Origin: CAITQP01 sp964387965
GTDB taxonomy: Bacteria; Patescibacteriota; Minisyncoccia; Phycocordibacterales; UBA9973
Length of the DNA: 24,904 nt
Reading direction: 5' to 3'
NCBI GenBank assembly: GCA_964387965.1
Contig: CAYLXO010000011.1
Coordinates: 1-24,904 of the forward strand
Each line of letters opens with the position of its first letter. Position 1 is the first letter of the stretch. The notes under the pieces were generated by a model. That model was not told the origin of the DNA. It saw nothing but the letters and a program-made list of their open reading frames with translations, and made no database searches. This document shows positions 13,554 through 20,922 of the stretch, in pieces. Made by a program: the position numbers and the translations under genes.

Positions 13554-14561
13554 ATGAGCACACAAGTAAAAATAATAGAATCAACGACTCCAGAGATATT
13601 TGATGTACACGCAACACATCCAATGCAAAGTTACGCATGGGGAGAAGCAAAAAAATCCACTGGCGTCCGAGTTGTGCGTATCGGAGAATACGAAGGAGAG
13701 AAACTCGTTGCAGTGTTTCAAATGACGGTACATAAAGTTCCAAAGTTGCCATATTATATTGGATACATTCCTCGTTCAGGAGTTCCGAGTCAGAGTGTTG
13801 TCGATTTTGTACGCAATTACGCACGAAGTATTCACTGTGTTTTTGTAAAATGGGAAACATACGTTCCTGCTATTGATGCAGACAGTGCACTTTTGTCGCT
13901 CGGGATGAAAAAGTCATCTCATCCATTATTTACAAAATGGAACCAAGAGTTAGACCTACAAAAAACGGAACAAGAATTACTTTCACAGTGTCATGAAAAA
14001 ACACGGTACTCAATTAGACTTGCTGGACGAAAAGGTGTGACAGTAAAAGAAATGAGTACTGATGAAGGATTTGAGATTTTTTGTAAACTGTATTTCGATA
14101 CTTGTAAACGTCAAAAGTATCATGGTCACACTCGTGCCTACCATGAAATAATTTGGAATAATTTGGGCAAACAAGGCGTCGCGCGTATTTTTATTGCGTT
14201 TTACAACGGCGAACCAAAAGCAGCATACGAATTATTTTTCTTTCATGATCGAGCGTATTATACCTACGGCGGAACAAGTAACACTGATCGTAATATTCCT
14301 AGCGCTCAACTCCTTATGTGGACTACAATTCTTGAAGCCAAGAAGGCAGGTCTTACGACATATGACATGTGGGGAAGCCTTGCACCAGATTTTACCGGTA
14401 AACATCCATGGAACGGCTTTACCTATTTTAAACGTGGATTCGGCACAAATTTTGTAGAGATGTCATCAAGTTTTGATCAAGTATTTAATCCAACCATCTA
14501 CATGATATACGGGTTGGCATACGCACTACGCAAACTCATTTTTAGGTCTGGTATCTTCTAG
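13554..14561 (+). CDS. FemX/FemAB-type peptidoglycan bridge aminoacyltransferase
   Basis: The 335-residue protein matches the FemAB fold (paired GNAT-like domains): early HPMQSYAWGEAKK, CHEKTRYSIRLAGRKGVTVKE (about 144-164), then YYTYGGTSN and YDMWGSLAPDF...GFTYFKRGFG near the end. FemX-type enzymes use aminoacyl-tRNA to add the first amino acid(s) to the lysine side chain of lipid II, making cross-bridges. The long coiled-coil insert of staphylococcal FemA is not obvious. Its position 1 nt after mrdA supports a wall role. The amino acid and acceptor are unknown. Confidence 0.88.
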   Translation: MSTQVKIIESTTPEIFDVHATHPMQSYAWGEAKKSTGVRVVRIGEYEGEKLVAVFQMTVHKVPKLPYYIGYIPRSGVPSQSVVDFVRNYARSIHCVFVKWETYVPAIDADSALLSLGMKKSSHPLFTKWNQELDLQKTEQELLSQCHEKTRYSIRLAGRKGVTVKEMSTDEGFEIFCKLYFDTCKRQKYHGHTRAYHEIIWNNLGKQGVARIFIAFYNGEPKAAYELFFFHDRAYYTYGGTSNTDRNIPSAQLLMWTTILEAKKAGLTTYDMWGSLAPDFTGKHPWNGFTYFKRGFGTNFVEMSSSFDQVFNPTIYMIYGLAYALRKLIFRSGIF

Positions 14562-14577
14562 CTAGTACATGGGTCTT

Positions 14578-14605
14578 TTGACTTTTTGGCTTACCATAGT
14601 ATACT
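14578..14605 (+). promoter_or_regulatory. Sigma70-type promoter of greA
   Basis: TTGACT (14578-14583), a 16-nt spacer and TATACT (14600-14605) give a near-consensus promoter. Transcription from about 14612 leaves a 64-nt leader, unlike the leaderless genes nearby. Confidence 0.75.
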
Positions 14606-14621
14606 AGGAATCTCGAAGAAT

Positions 14622-14652
14622 CCCGCCAAGAAACACCTCGTTTCTTAGCGGG
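14622..14652 (+). promoter_or_regulatory. Stable hairpin in the greA 5' leader
   Basis: CCCGC-C-AAGAAA (14622-14633) pairs with TTTCTT-A-GCGGG (14641-14652): eleven pairs, one mismatch and a 7-nt loop. No U-run follows, so it is not an obvious terminator. It could stabilise or attenuate the message. Confidence 0.6.
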
Positions 14653-14675
14653 TAAATTAGTTAAGAGACACATAT

Positions 14676-15143
14676 ATGAATCCAAACAACCATTACATTA
14701 GTGCAGAAAAACGCGCAGAACTCGAAGCAGAACTGAAAGAACTCCAAACAGTAAAACGTAAGGAGATTCTCGATGCGCTTGAATTTGCAAAGTCACTTGG
14801 AGACCTTTCTGAAAACGCTGAATATCATCAAGCTCGTGAAGAGCAGGGAAAACTCGAAGAGCGAATTTCAAATATTGAATTCATATTGCAGAATTCTACT
14901 CTTGTTAAAAAGCATCACGGCGACACAGTTTCGATTGGCGCAACGGTAGTTGTGCAGAAAGAGGGAGACAAAGCAAAGCAGACATTTACGATCGTTGGAA
15001 GTGAAGAAGCAGATTTTGCATCAGGAAAAATTTCAAACAATTCTCCTCTTGGTGCGGCACTTTTTGGAAAAAAGAAAGGAGATAAGGCAACCTTCAAGAC
15101 ACCAAAAGGCGAAACAGTATACAAAGTGCTTTCAGTTGAATAA
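14676..15143 (+). CDS. greA: Transcript cleavage factor GreA
   Basis: The 155-residue protein has an N-terminal coiled coil with the catalytic tip LGDLSENAEYHQAREEQGKLE (D43 and E46 match E. coli D41 and E44) and a C-terminal FKBP-like domain (SPLGAALFGKKKGDKATFKTPKG). GreA enters the secondary channel of backtracked RNA polymerase and stimulates cleavage of the 3' RNA end. Length is normal for the family. It is monocistronic, with its own promoter, a hairpin leader and a strong terminator. Only a weak purine stretch (AAGAGA) precedes the ATG. Confidence 0.97.
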   Translation: MNPNNHYISAEKRAELEAELKELQTVKRKEILDALEFAKSLGDLSENAEYHQAREEQGKLEERISNIEFILQNSTLVKKHHGDTVSIGATVVVQKEGDKAKQTFTIVGSEEADFASGKISNNSPLGAALFGKKKGDKATFKTPKGETVYKVLSVE

Positions 15144-15148
15144 TATTC

Positions 15149-15180
15149 AAAAAGCCACTACTTTACAGTAGTGGCTTTTT
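15149..15180 (+). terminator. Intrinsic terminator of greA
   Basis: AAAAAGCCACTAC (15149-15161) pairs perfectly with GTAGTGGCTTTTT (15168-15180): 13 bp, 6-nt loop and U-tract. Confidence 0.93.
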
Positions 15181-15213
15181 GTGGTACAAATTCATTGAAC
15201 AAAACGCACAGTC

Positions 15214-15558
15214 ATGAACGACCAAAATTCGTACCTTACAGTAAGCAATTTCAGTCCATTAAAGTCAGCCTATCAGCTCATAGTATCAAAGCGTTACCCA
15301 GATATTTTTAGTCAAATAAAAATAAAACTAAAATCAAGGAGTGACATAGAGGCGTATTATAGAAAAAACAAGCCACTAATTGATGAGTTGGCGAAAAAGG
15401 GGACACGTGTACATTTTCCATTTAGAGATGGTTCAGATTACGGAGTTATTCGTTACGCATACAGTCATGATAAGGTTCGACAGCTTGAGTCGGTGGCCAG
15501 TGATGAGACGATATGGGTAGCAATTAGCGGACTCGAACATCTTTTTGTGTTTGTGTAG
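15214..15558 (+). CDS. Hypothetical protein, 114 aa
   Basis: A soluble protein with no signal or membrane helix and a basic, helical-looking middle (KRYPDIFSQIKIKLKSRSDIEAYYRKNKPLIDELAKKG). I recognise no family. It is enclosed by two terminators (greA's and its own), which supports a real, separately transcribed gene. No clear -10 is seen; TACAAA near 15185 is the best candidate and is poor. The base composition of its second half is unremarkable. Confidence 0.6.
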   Translation: MNDQNSYLTVSNFSPLKSAYQLIVSKRYPDIFSQIKIKLKSRSDIEAYYRKNKPLIDELAKKGTRVHFPFRDGSDYGVIRYAYSHDKVRQLESVASDETIWVAISGLEHLFVFV

Positions 15559-15566
15559 CATTATAT

Positions 15567-15596
15567 AAATGGCGCTTCCGAATAGGAGCGCCATTT
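15567..15596 (+). terminator. Hairpin terminator after the 114-aa gene
   Basis: AAATGGCGCT (15567-15576) pairs with AGCGCCATTT (15587-15596), extended by TCC/GG pairing across one bulge. It ends 2 nt before the -10 box of lysS. Confidence 0.75.
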
Positions 15597-15598
15597 GC

Positions 15599-15604
15599 TA
15601 TACT
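15599..15604 (+). promoter_or_regulatory. -10 box of lysS
   Basis: TATACT lies 10 nt before the ATG at 15615. The intervening CGGGGAATAT contains a GGGGA that could act as a very short Shine-Dalgarno, if the leader includes it. Confidence 0.5.
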
Positions 15605-15614
15605 CGGGGAATAT

Positions 15615-17072
15615 ATGGCATCACTAGAAGAACTACGCCAAGAGCGTTTGCGCAAAATAGAACTGTTAAAAGAGGCAGGAATGGACCCGTTTCCAGCTCG
15701 TGTGTCCCGTGATTACCCACTCAATGTTGTTCGAGACGACTTTGCTCGTTTAGAGGCGAGTAAAGAAACGCATGCAATCGCGGGGCGTGTCATGGCGCTA
15801 CGCGGACAAGGAGCAATCCTTTTTGCTGTTCTTGATGACGGTACTGCCAAGTTTCAAGCAGTTTTCAAAAAAGACGAGATCAAAGAAGAGGTATTCGACC
15901 TTTTTACAAAAACGGTAGACATCGGAGATTTTATTTCAGTGAACGGTACATTTTTTACAACACAGCGAGGTGAGCCATCGCTTCTTGTATCTGATTGGAA
16001 CATGGCAACAAAGTCTCTTCTTCCGCTTCCAGAAAAATGGCATGGTATTACAGACCCAGATGAGCGATTCCGAAAGCGATATTTGGATATCGTGATGAAC
16101 CCAGAACTTCGAGAGCTTTTTATAAAAAAGGCGGAATTTTGGAAGGCGACACGTGCATTCATGCTCGAGCACGGTTTTCTAGAAGTTGAAACTCCAACAC
16201 TTGAGGTAACTACAGGAGGTGCGGAAGCAAATCCGTTTAAGACACATCACAAAGATTTTGATATCCCAGTTTTTTTGCGTATATCTATTGGAGAGCTTTG
16301 GCAAAAGCGCCTTATGGCGGCAGGTTTTCCAAAAACATTTGAAATCGGTCGTGCGTACCGCAACGAAGGTACAAGTCCAGAACACCTACAAGAATTTACA
16401 AATATGGAATTTTACTGGGCATACGCTGACTATAAAGATGGTATGAAGCTTGTTGAGCAGATGTACAAAAAGATTGCGATGGATGTATTTGGAACAACAA
16501 CATTTACAACACGTGGACATACATTCAATCTTGCTGATGAGTGGAAAATTGTTGATTATGTAGATGAAGTAAAACGTCAGACTGGTATTGATGTACTTAG
16601 TGCAAATGAAAAGGAAATGACTGCAAAGCTCGACGAGCTCGGCGTAAAATATGACGGAAAAAATCGTGAACGTCTCACAGATACCCTTTGGAAATACTGT
16701 CGAAAAAATATTTCAGGTCCAGCATTTCTTGTTCATCATCCAAAGCTTGTGTCACCACTTGCAAAAGAATCTCATGATCGTCCAGGAACTGTGGAGCGAT
16801 TTAATGTGATATTGGCAGGAAGCGAAGTGGGGAATGGATTTTCAGAATTGAATGATCCACTTGATCAACGTGCACGATTCGAACTTCAGCAAAAATTGCT
16901 TGAAGATGGCGATGAAGAAGCAATGATGCCAGAATGGGAATTTGTGGACATGCTCGAACACGGTATGCCACCGACATGCGGATTTGGATTCGGAGAAAGA
17001 TTTTTCGCTTTTCTTGTAGATAAGCCGATTCGCGAAACACAGTTGTTCCCACTCATGAGACCAAAGGAATAA
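15615..17072 (+). CDS. lysS: Lysyl-tRNA synthetase, class II
   Basis: The 485-residue enzyme charges tRNA-Lys with lysine in the cytosol. It has an N-terminal OB anticodon-binding domain (about 50-145) and the class II catalytic core: motif 1 around FMLEHGFLEVETPTLE, motif 2 FEIGRAYRNEGTSPEHLQEF, and motif 3 GMPPTCGFGFGERF near the C-terminus. DERFRKRYLDI and the TGGAEANPF loop are LysRS-specific. Length is close to the usual 490-505. It is a single-gene unit flanked by terminators, and a bidirectional hairpin separates it from a small convergent ORF. Confidence 0.97.
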   Translation: MASLEELRQERLRKIELLKEAGMDPFPARVSRDYPLNVVRDDFARLEASKETHAIAGRVMALRGQGAILFAVLDDGTAKFQAVFKKDEIKEEVFDLFTKTVDIGDFISVNGTFFTTQRGEPSLLVSDWNMATKSLLPLPEKWHGITDPDERFRKRYLDIVMNPELRELFIKKAEFWKATRAFMLEHGFLEVETPTLEVTTGGAEANPFKTHHKDFDIPVFLRISIGELWQKRLMAAGFPKTFEIGRAYRNEGTSPEHLQEFTNMEFYWAYADYKDGMKLVEQMYKKIAMDVFGTTTFTTRGHTFNLADEWKIVDYVDEVKRQTGIDVLSANEKEMTAKLDELGVKYDGKNRERLTDTLWKYCRKNISGPAFLVHHPKLVSPLAKESHDRPGTVERFNVILAGSEVGNGFSELNDPLDQRARFELQQKLLEDGDEEAMMPEWEFVDMLEHGMPPTCGFGFGERFFAFLVDKPIRETQLFPLMRPKE

Positions 17073-17080
17073 ACAATTTG

Positions 17081-17108
17081 AAAAAGCGCACCAATGGTGC
17101 GCTTTTTT
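17081..17108. terminator. Bidirectional terminator between lysS and the 56-aa ORF
   Basis: AAAAAGCGCACC (17081-17092) pairs with GGTGCGCTTTTT (17096-17107) around a 3-nt loop, with U-tracts available on both strands. Confidence 0.92.
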
Positions 17109-17123
17109 AAAATGTGTTGATGT

Positions 17124-17294
17124 CTATGCGGACAGCTGTTGTAAGAAAAGATGCTTGAGTACAAGCCAGCCACAACCAGGTGGACAAGGAAATTGAATTC
17201 CTTTTTTTCTTATCTTATTTAAAAGTCGTTCGACTACATCGGGCTTATCTTTAAGCCCGTCAATGTCTTTTAAGGTGCGTTTATTTTTTTTCAT
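17124..17294 (-). CDS. Small protein, 56 aa, with a CPPGCGW motif
   Basis: The ATG at 17294 opens a 56-codon frame ending in TAG at 17124-17126. The product is basic at the N-terminus (MKKNKRTLKDIDGLKDKP) and helical-looking in the middle (DVVERLLNKIRKKG). It has a Cys-Pro-Pro-Gly-Cys-Gly-Trp motif at about 37-43, then a hydrophobic tail. The paired cysteines could bind metal or form a disulfide. It has a near-consensus promoter (17331-17358) and the shared terminator (17081-17108) at the right places, making it more than a chance ORF. I recognise no family. Confidence 0.6.
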   Translation of the reverse strand: MKKNKRTLKDIDGLKDKPDVVERLLNKIRKKGIQFPCPPGCGWLVLKHLFLQQLSA

Positions 17295-17330
17295 ATCAGT
17301 GGCTTTGTGGTTTAAAATTCAATTTTTTAA

Positions 17331-17358
17331 ATAATACAACAAAACTCGTTTCAGTCAA
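17331..17358 (-). promoter_or_regulatory. Promoter of the 56-aa ORF
   Basis: On the minus strand TTGACT (17353-17358), a 16-nt spacer and TATTAT (17331-17336) are followed by a leader of about 30 nt. It is divergent from the mraZ promoter. Confidence 0.65.
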
Positions 17359-17367
17359 AATTTAGGA

Positions 17368-17444
17368 GTGGAAGTTATCCACTTTTTTATTTTGCGAAGT
17401 GGGACAAAGTGGAGTAAAATTGTATGTAAGTGGGGAAAGGTGGG
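17368..17444 (+). promoter_or_regulatory. Cluster of MraZ-like operator boxes
   Basis: GTGG[GA] boxes start at 17368, 17399, 17409, 17430 and 17440. The last four form two pairs with exact 10-bp spacing, the pairs being 21 bp apart, so all lie on one DNA face. MraZ is known to bind TGGGN-type direct repeats at 10-bp spacing upstream of its own operon. The first box is also part of an inverted repeat, GTGGA/TCCAC. Confidence 0.75.
17392..17420 (+). promoter_or_regulatory. mraZ promoter
   Basis: TTGCGA (17392-17397), a 17-nt spacer and TAAAAT (17415-17420) form a plausible promoter. GTGG boxes lie inside the spacer and directly downstream of the -10, as expected for autorepression by MraZ. Confidence 0.6.
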
Positions 17445-17479
17445 AGATAAAGAATTTTAGGTTTTAGCTAGGAAAAACA

Positions 17480-17914
17480 ATGTTAATCGGAGAATACATA
17501 CATGCGATTGATGAGAAAAACCGAGTTTCACTCCCGGCGAAATTTAAAAGCGAACTAGGAAAAAAGGTTGTGCTTGCACCGGGTCTTGATAATTCAATTT
17601 TCATGTTCAGTCTTTCTGAATGGGAAAAGATATCCGGCAAGCTTGCAGAAAACTCAATGCTTCAAGCTGACAATCGTAGTTTCAACCGTTTTATGTTTGG
17701 AGGTGCACAAGAAGTTGAATTGGATAGTGCTGGGCGCATTCTCATTCCGGATTTCTTGAAAGCTCGAACTAAGCTTTCAGGCCGTGTCGCCATTATCGGT
17801 GTTCAAAACCGTGCAGAAATCTGGAATGAGAGGGCGTGGGCAAAGTACAAGGCAGGAGTCGAAGCACAAGCGGATACGCTTGCCGAAAAACTTGGCGGAA
17901 TTGGCGCTCTCTAA
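17480..17914 (+). CDS. mraZ: Transcriptional regulator MraZ
   Basis: The 144-residue protein has two SpoVT/AbrB-like MraZ domains: MLIGEYIHAIDEKNRVSLPAKF (1-22) and the second repeat ELDSAGRILIPDFL (about 79-92). MraZ forms ring-shaped oligomers that bind direct repeats before the dcw operon and usually repress it. A good Shine-Dalgarno (AGGA, 17470-17473) lies 6 nt before the ATG, one of the few in this window. A leader of about 53 nt and operator boxes precede it. rsmH starts 3 nt after the stop. Confidence 0.96.
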   Translation: MLIGEYIHAIDEKNRVSLPAKFKSELGKKVVLAPGLDNSIFMFSLSEWEKISGKLAENSMLQADNRSFNRFMFGGAQEVELDSAGRILIPDFLKARTKLSGRVAIIGVQNRAEIWNERAWAKYKAGVEAQADTLAEKLGGIGAL

Positions 17915-17917
17915 AGT

Positions 17918-18814
17918 ATGCAAAGTAATCACGTTTCAGTTCTTTTAAACGAATCAGTTGAGGGTCTAGCGATACACGAGGGTGATGTCATAGTCGACGG
18001 AACACTAGGTGCAGGTGGACACTCTGCAGAAATCGCACGACGTTTTGGAAATGCGGTACAGATTGTTGGTTTTGATCTTGATGCACATGCGCTTGTGATT
18101 GCAAAAGAAACTATTGAGAAAGCTGGTGGCAAGCTCACAAGCATCCACGATACTTTTGCTCATATCGAACATGCATGTGTAGCTCATGGCATACCAAAAA
18201 TCAATAAAGCATTGTTTGATCTTGGAGTTTCATCTATGGAGCTTGGTGCAAGCGGACGAGGATTTTCGTTCATGCATGATGAGCCCCTTCTTATGACGCT
18301 TAAGAATCCGATCACGAGTGACACGCTCACCGCAGGTCATGTTGTGAATGGTACAAGCGAGAGCGAACTTGCGGATATCATCTACCAGCTCGGTGAGGAA
18401 CGATACTCACGCATGATTGCAAAAGCAATTGTCACGGCACGTCGAAAAAAACGCATAGAGACCACATTCGAATTAAAAGAAATAGTTTGGGACGCTGTAC
18501 CACGAGGATACAGAAACGGAAAGATACACCCAGCAACAAAAACATTTCAAGCACTTCGTATGTATGTAAATGATGAGCTCGGAGCGATTGAGCAGGGACT
18601 ACGTGGAGCGTGGAATATGCTCGAGACAAATGGAAGAATCGCAGTAATTACTTTTCATAGTTTAGAAGACAGAGTAGTAAAAAATATTTTTAAAGAATTT
18701 TCAAAATCAAACGGAACTCTCATAAACAAAAAACCAATAGTACCAACACGAGAAGAAGTACTAAAAAATCGAAGATCACGTAGTGCAAAATTACGAATAA
18801 TACAAAAAAATTAA
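17918..18814 (+). CDS. rsmH: 16S rRNA (cytosine1402-N4)-methyltransferase RsmH (MraW)
   Basis: The 298-residue AdoMet-dependent enzyme methylates N4 of C1402 in the ribosomal P site. Visible signatures are HVSVLLNESVEGL at the start, the AdoMet-binding DGTLGAGGHSAEIARRF (about 28-44), the FDLGVSSMEL segment, PATKTFQALRMYVNDEL and the near-terminal TFHSLEDRVVKNIF. Length is typical (about 300-315). It lies 3 nt after mraZ without its own Shine-Dalgarno and 5 nt before ftsL, so it depends on the mraZ promoter and translational coupling. Confidence 0.96.
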   Translation: MQSNHVSVLLNESVEGLAIHEGDVIVDGTLGAGGHSAEIARRFGNAVQIVGFDLDAHALVIAKETIEKAGGKLTSIHDTFAHIEHACVAHGIPKINKALFDLGVSSMELGASGRGFSFMHDEPLLMTLKNPITSDTLTAGHVVNGTSESELADIIYQLGEERYSRMIAKAIVTARRKKRIETTFELKEIVWDAVPRGYRNGKIHPATKTFQALRMYVNDELGAIEQGLRGAWNMLETNGRIAVITFHSLEDRVVKNIFKEFSKSNGTLINKKPIVPTREEVLKNRRSRSAKLRIIQKN

Positions 18815-18819
18815 TCAAA

Positions 18820-19164
18820 ATGACAACAGCAATAATGAAATTTCAAAATATGGCACTCCCAAAAAGAGAAAACACAAAAAAGGTTGTCTTTTCTGGAGTT
18901 CTTATTTTGTCAGTTCTTGTTGGTACATATGTCTATTTTGTAGGAAAGATCGTGTTTGATGTTGTCGGACGACGTCAGGCAGAAGCTACTATACGTTCAA
19001 CACAAAGTAAGGTAGGTATGCTTGAATCAAAGTACCTTGCGACACTTCAATCACTCGACATAAACTCACTCGCATCTGTAGGTCTCAGCGAGTCACATGA
19101 CACACTATATGCATCTCGTGCTGTTTCTGAAACTCAGGCAAGCGCAATTCAAAATCCACTCTAA
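18820..19164 (+). CDS. ftsL: FtsL-like cell-division protein
   Basis: The 114-residue bitopic protein has a short basic cytoplasmic segment, one transmembrane helix (about 22-46, VVFSGVLILSVLVGTYVYFVGKIVF) and an outer segment with coiled-coil character (RRQAEATIRSTQSKVGMLESKYLATLQSL). Sequence similarity to FtsL is weak, as is usual for this family. The call rests on topology, size and the canonical place between rsmH and ftsI. FtsL scaffolds FtsI/FtsW at the septum. The C-terminus lacks a leucine-zipper run as clear as in E. coli. Confidence 0.75.
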   Translation: MTTAIMKFQNMALPKRENTKKVVFSGVLILSVLVGTYVYFVGKIVFDVVGRRQAEATIRSTQSKVGMLESKYLATLQSLDINSLASVGLSESHDTLYASRAVSETQASAIQNPL

Positions 19165-19188
19165 GCTGTGGTACAGTAGATGTGAGAT

Positions 19189-20922
19189 ATGCATGCCTAT
19201 AGTCACAAAAGATTAATCGTAGTGCTTGGTTTTGTCGGGGGTCTCGCGCTCCTGATTATAGCCAAGCTTTTTTTTCTGCAAATAGTGCATGGAAATGCGT
19301 ACTCAAAAAAAGCAGATAGACAGTACGCTCCATCAGGAACTACCGCATTCGATCGAGGTATTATTTTTGCAACAAGTAAAGATGGAAATTTGGTAGAACT
19401 TGCGAGCGTTACAACAGGGTACAAGCTTGCAGTAGTACCAAGTGAGCTCCTAGATAAAGAAGCAACATATACTGCACTAAATGAAATAATTACAATCGAT
19501 CACGATACATTTATAAATCGTGCGAGTAAACTCGGCGATCCATATGAAGAAATTGCCGTAAAGATTTCTCGTGAACAGGCAGATAGAATTCGCGCGCTTA
19601 AAATAAAAGGAGTCTATATGTATGAAAATAGCTGGAGGTCATACCCCGGAGGGACGCTTGCCTCAAAGACGATCGGCTTTGTAGGATTTAAAGGGGACAC
19701 ACTTACTGGACGCTACGGTCTTGAGCGTGAATATAATGATGTTCTTTCTCGTACAGGAACAGGATTGTATACAAACTTTTTTGCTGAAGTTTTTTCAAAT
19801 ATTAAAGACACATTTGCGACAGAAAAATCAGAAGGAGATGTTGTGACATCAATCGAACCTACAGTGCAAGCATTTTTTGACAATGAGTTGCAAGCTGCAA
19901 AAAATCGCTGGTCTTCAGACAGTGTCGGAGGAATTATCATGAATCCAAAAACAGGAGAAATATATGCCATGAGCGCACTCCCTGGATTTGATCCAAATGA
20001 TTTTGGGAAAGCCAAAGATGTTTCGATGTACGGGAATCCGCTTGTAGAAAATGTGTATGAATTTGGCTCTGTTGTAAAAGCGCTCACTATGGCTGCAGGA
20101 CTCGATGCTGGTCTTGTAAAACCTGAGACGACCTACATGGACAAAGGCTATATTGTTGTAGACAAAGCTCGCATCAATAACTTCGATTTTAAAGGTCGTG
20201 GACTTACAACAATGCAGGGAGTACTTAACGAGTCACTTAACACAGGAGCTGTGTATGTTCAACAAAAGTTGGGACCTGAGAAAACACGTGATTATTTTTA
20301 TAAGTTTGGATTTAATTCAAAAACAGGTATTGATTTGCCAGGTGAGATATCTTCGCTTGTTGCTAATCTACAAAGTCCCCGTGCTCTTGAATATGCGACA
20401 GCATCATTTGGGCAAGGTATCGCACTTACACCGGTAGTTGCGATCCGTGCCTTCTCAGCGCTCGCAAACAACGGTGTTCCAGTAACACCACATGTAGGAA
20501 AAGAGATTCGATATCCGAATGGCACTACCCACACGATTACACCTGAACCGAACTTGCCACCTGTTATAAAAAATGAGACTGCACTCGCGATATCTCGCAT
20601 GCTTGCAACAGTATATGTAAAAGGCCCACTTGTAGGAAAATGGAAAAATGCTTCATGGAGTATTGCTGCAAAGACAGGTACTGCACAAATGCCTATGCCA
20701 GGAGGCGGATATTATCCTGATCGCGTCTTGCATAGTATGTTTGGATATTATCCTGCGTATGATCCAAAATTTGTTGTGCTTTTGTATTTGGTCAATCCAC
20801 ACGGTGCACCATATTCTTCAGAAACTATTGCAATCAACTTCACAAATATCGCGAAGTTTTTGTTGACGTATTACAATGTTCCGCCTGATCAGGACGCATC
20901 GCTCCCATCTAAAAAACAATGA
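19189..20922 (+). CDS. ftsI: Peptidoglycan transpeptidase FtsI (PBP3-type class B PBP)
   Basis: The 577-residue septal transpeptidase has one membrane helix (about 8-30), an N-terminal domain with FDRGIIF (55-60) and the catalytic motifs S294-V-V-K297, S349-L-N351 and K495-T-G497 (KTGTAQ). The ASFGQGIALTPVV segment is typical of FtsI/PBP2 proteins. It cross-links septal murein with FtsW and FtsL. It starts 24 nt after ftsL; a weak TACAGT (19172-19177) is the only promoter-like element there. Its stop overlaps the murF start by 4 nt (ATGA). The acidic C-terminus carries no PASTA domains. Confidence 0.94.
   Translation: MHAYSHKRLIVVLGFVGGLALLIIAKLFFLQIVHGNAYSKKADRQYAPSGTTAFDRGIIFATSKDGNLVELASVTTGYKLAVVPSELLDKEATYTALNEIITIDHDTFINRASKLGDPYEEIAVKISREQADRIRALKIKGVYMYENSWRSYPGGTLASKTIGFVGFKGDTLTGRYGLEREYNDVLSRTGTGLYTNFFAEVFSNIKDTFATEKSEGDVVTSIEPTVQAFFDNELQAAKNRWSSDSVGGIIMNPKTGEIYAMSALPGFDPNDFGKAKDVSMYGNPLVENVYEFGSVVKALTMAAGLDAGLVKPETTYMDKGYIVVDKARINNFDFKGRGLTTMQGVLNESLNTGAVYVQQKLGPEKTRDYFYKFGFNSKTGIDLPGEISSLVANLQSPRALEYATASFGQGIALTPVVAIRAFSALANNGVPVTPHVGKEIRYPNGTTHTITPEPNLPPVIKNETALAISRMLATVYVKGPLVGKWKNASWSIAAKTGTAQMPMPGGGYYPDRVLHSMFGYYPAYDPKFVVLLYLVNPHGAPYSSETIAINFTNIAKFLLTYYNVPPDQDASLPSKKQ

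Noticed and set aside
11829..20922. Alternative genetic code (UGA as glycine)
   Set aside because: UGA ends the 91-aa gene and ftsI at the expected C-termini with coupled downstream starts, so it is read as stop.
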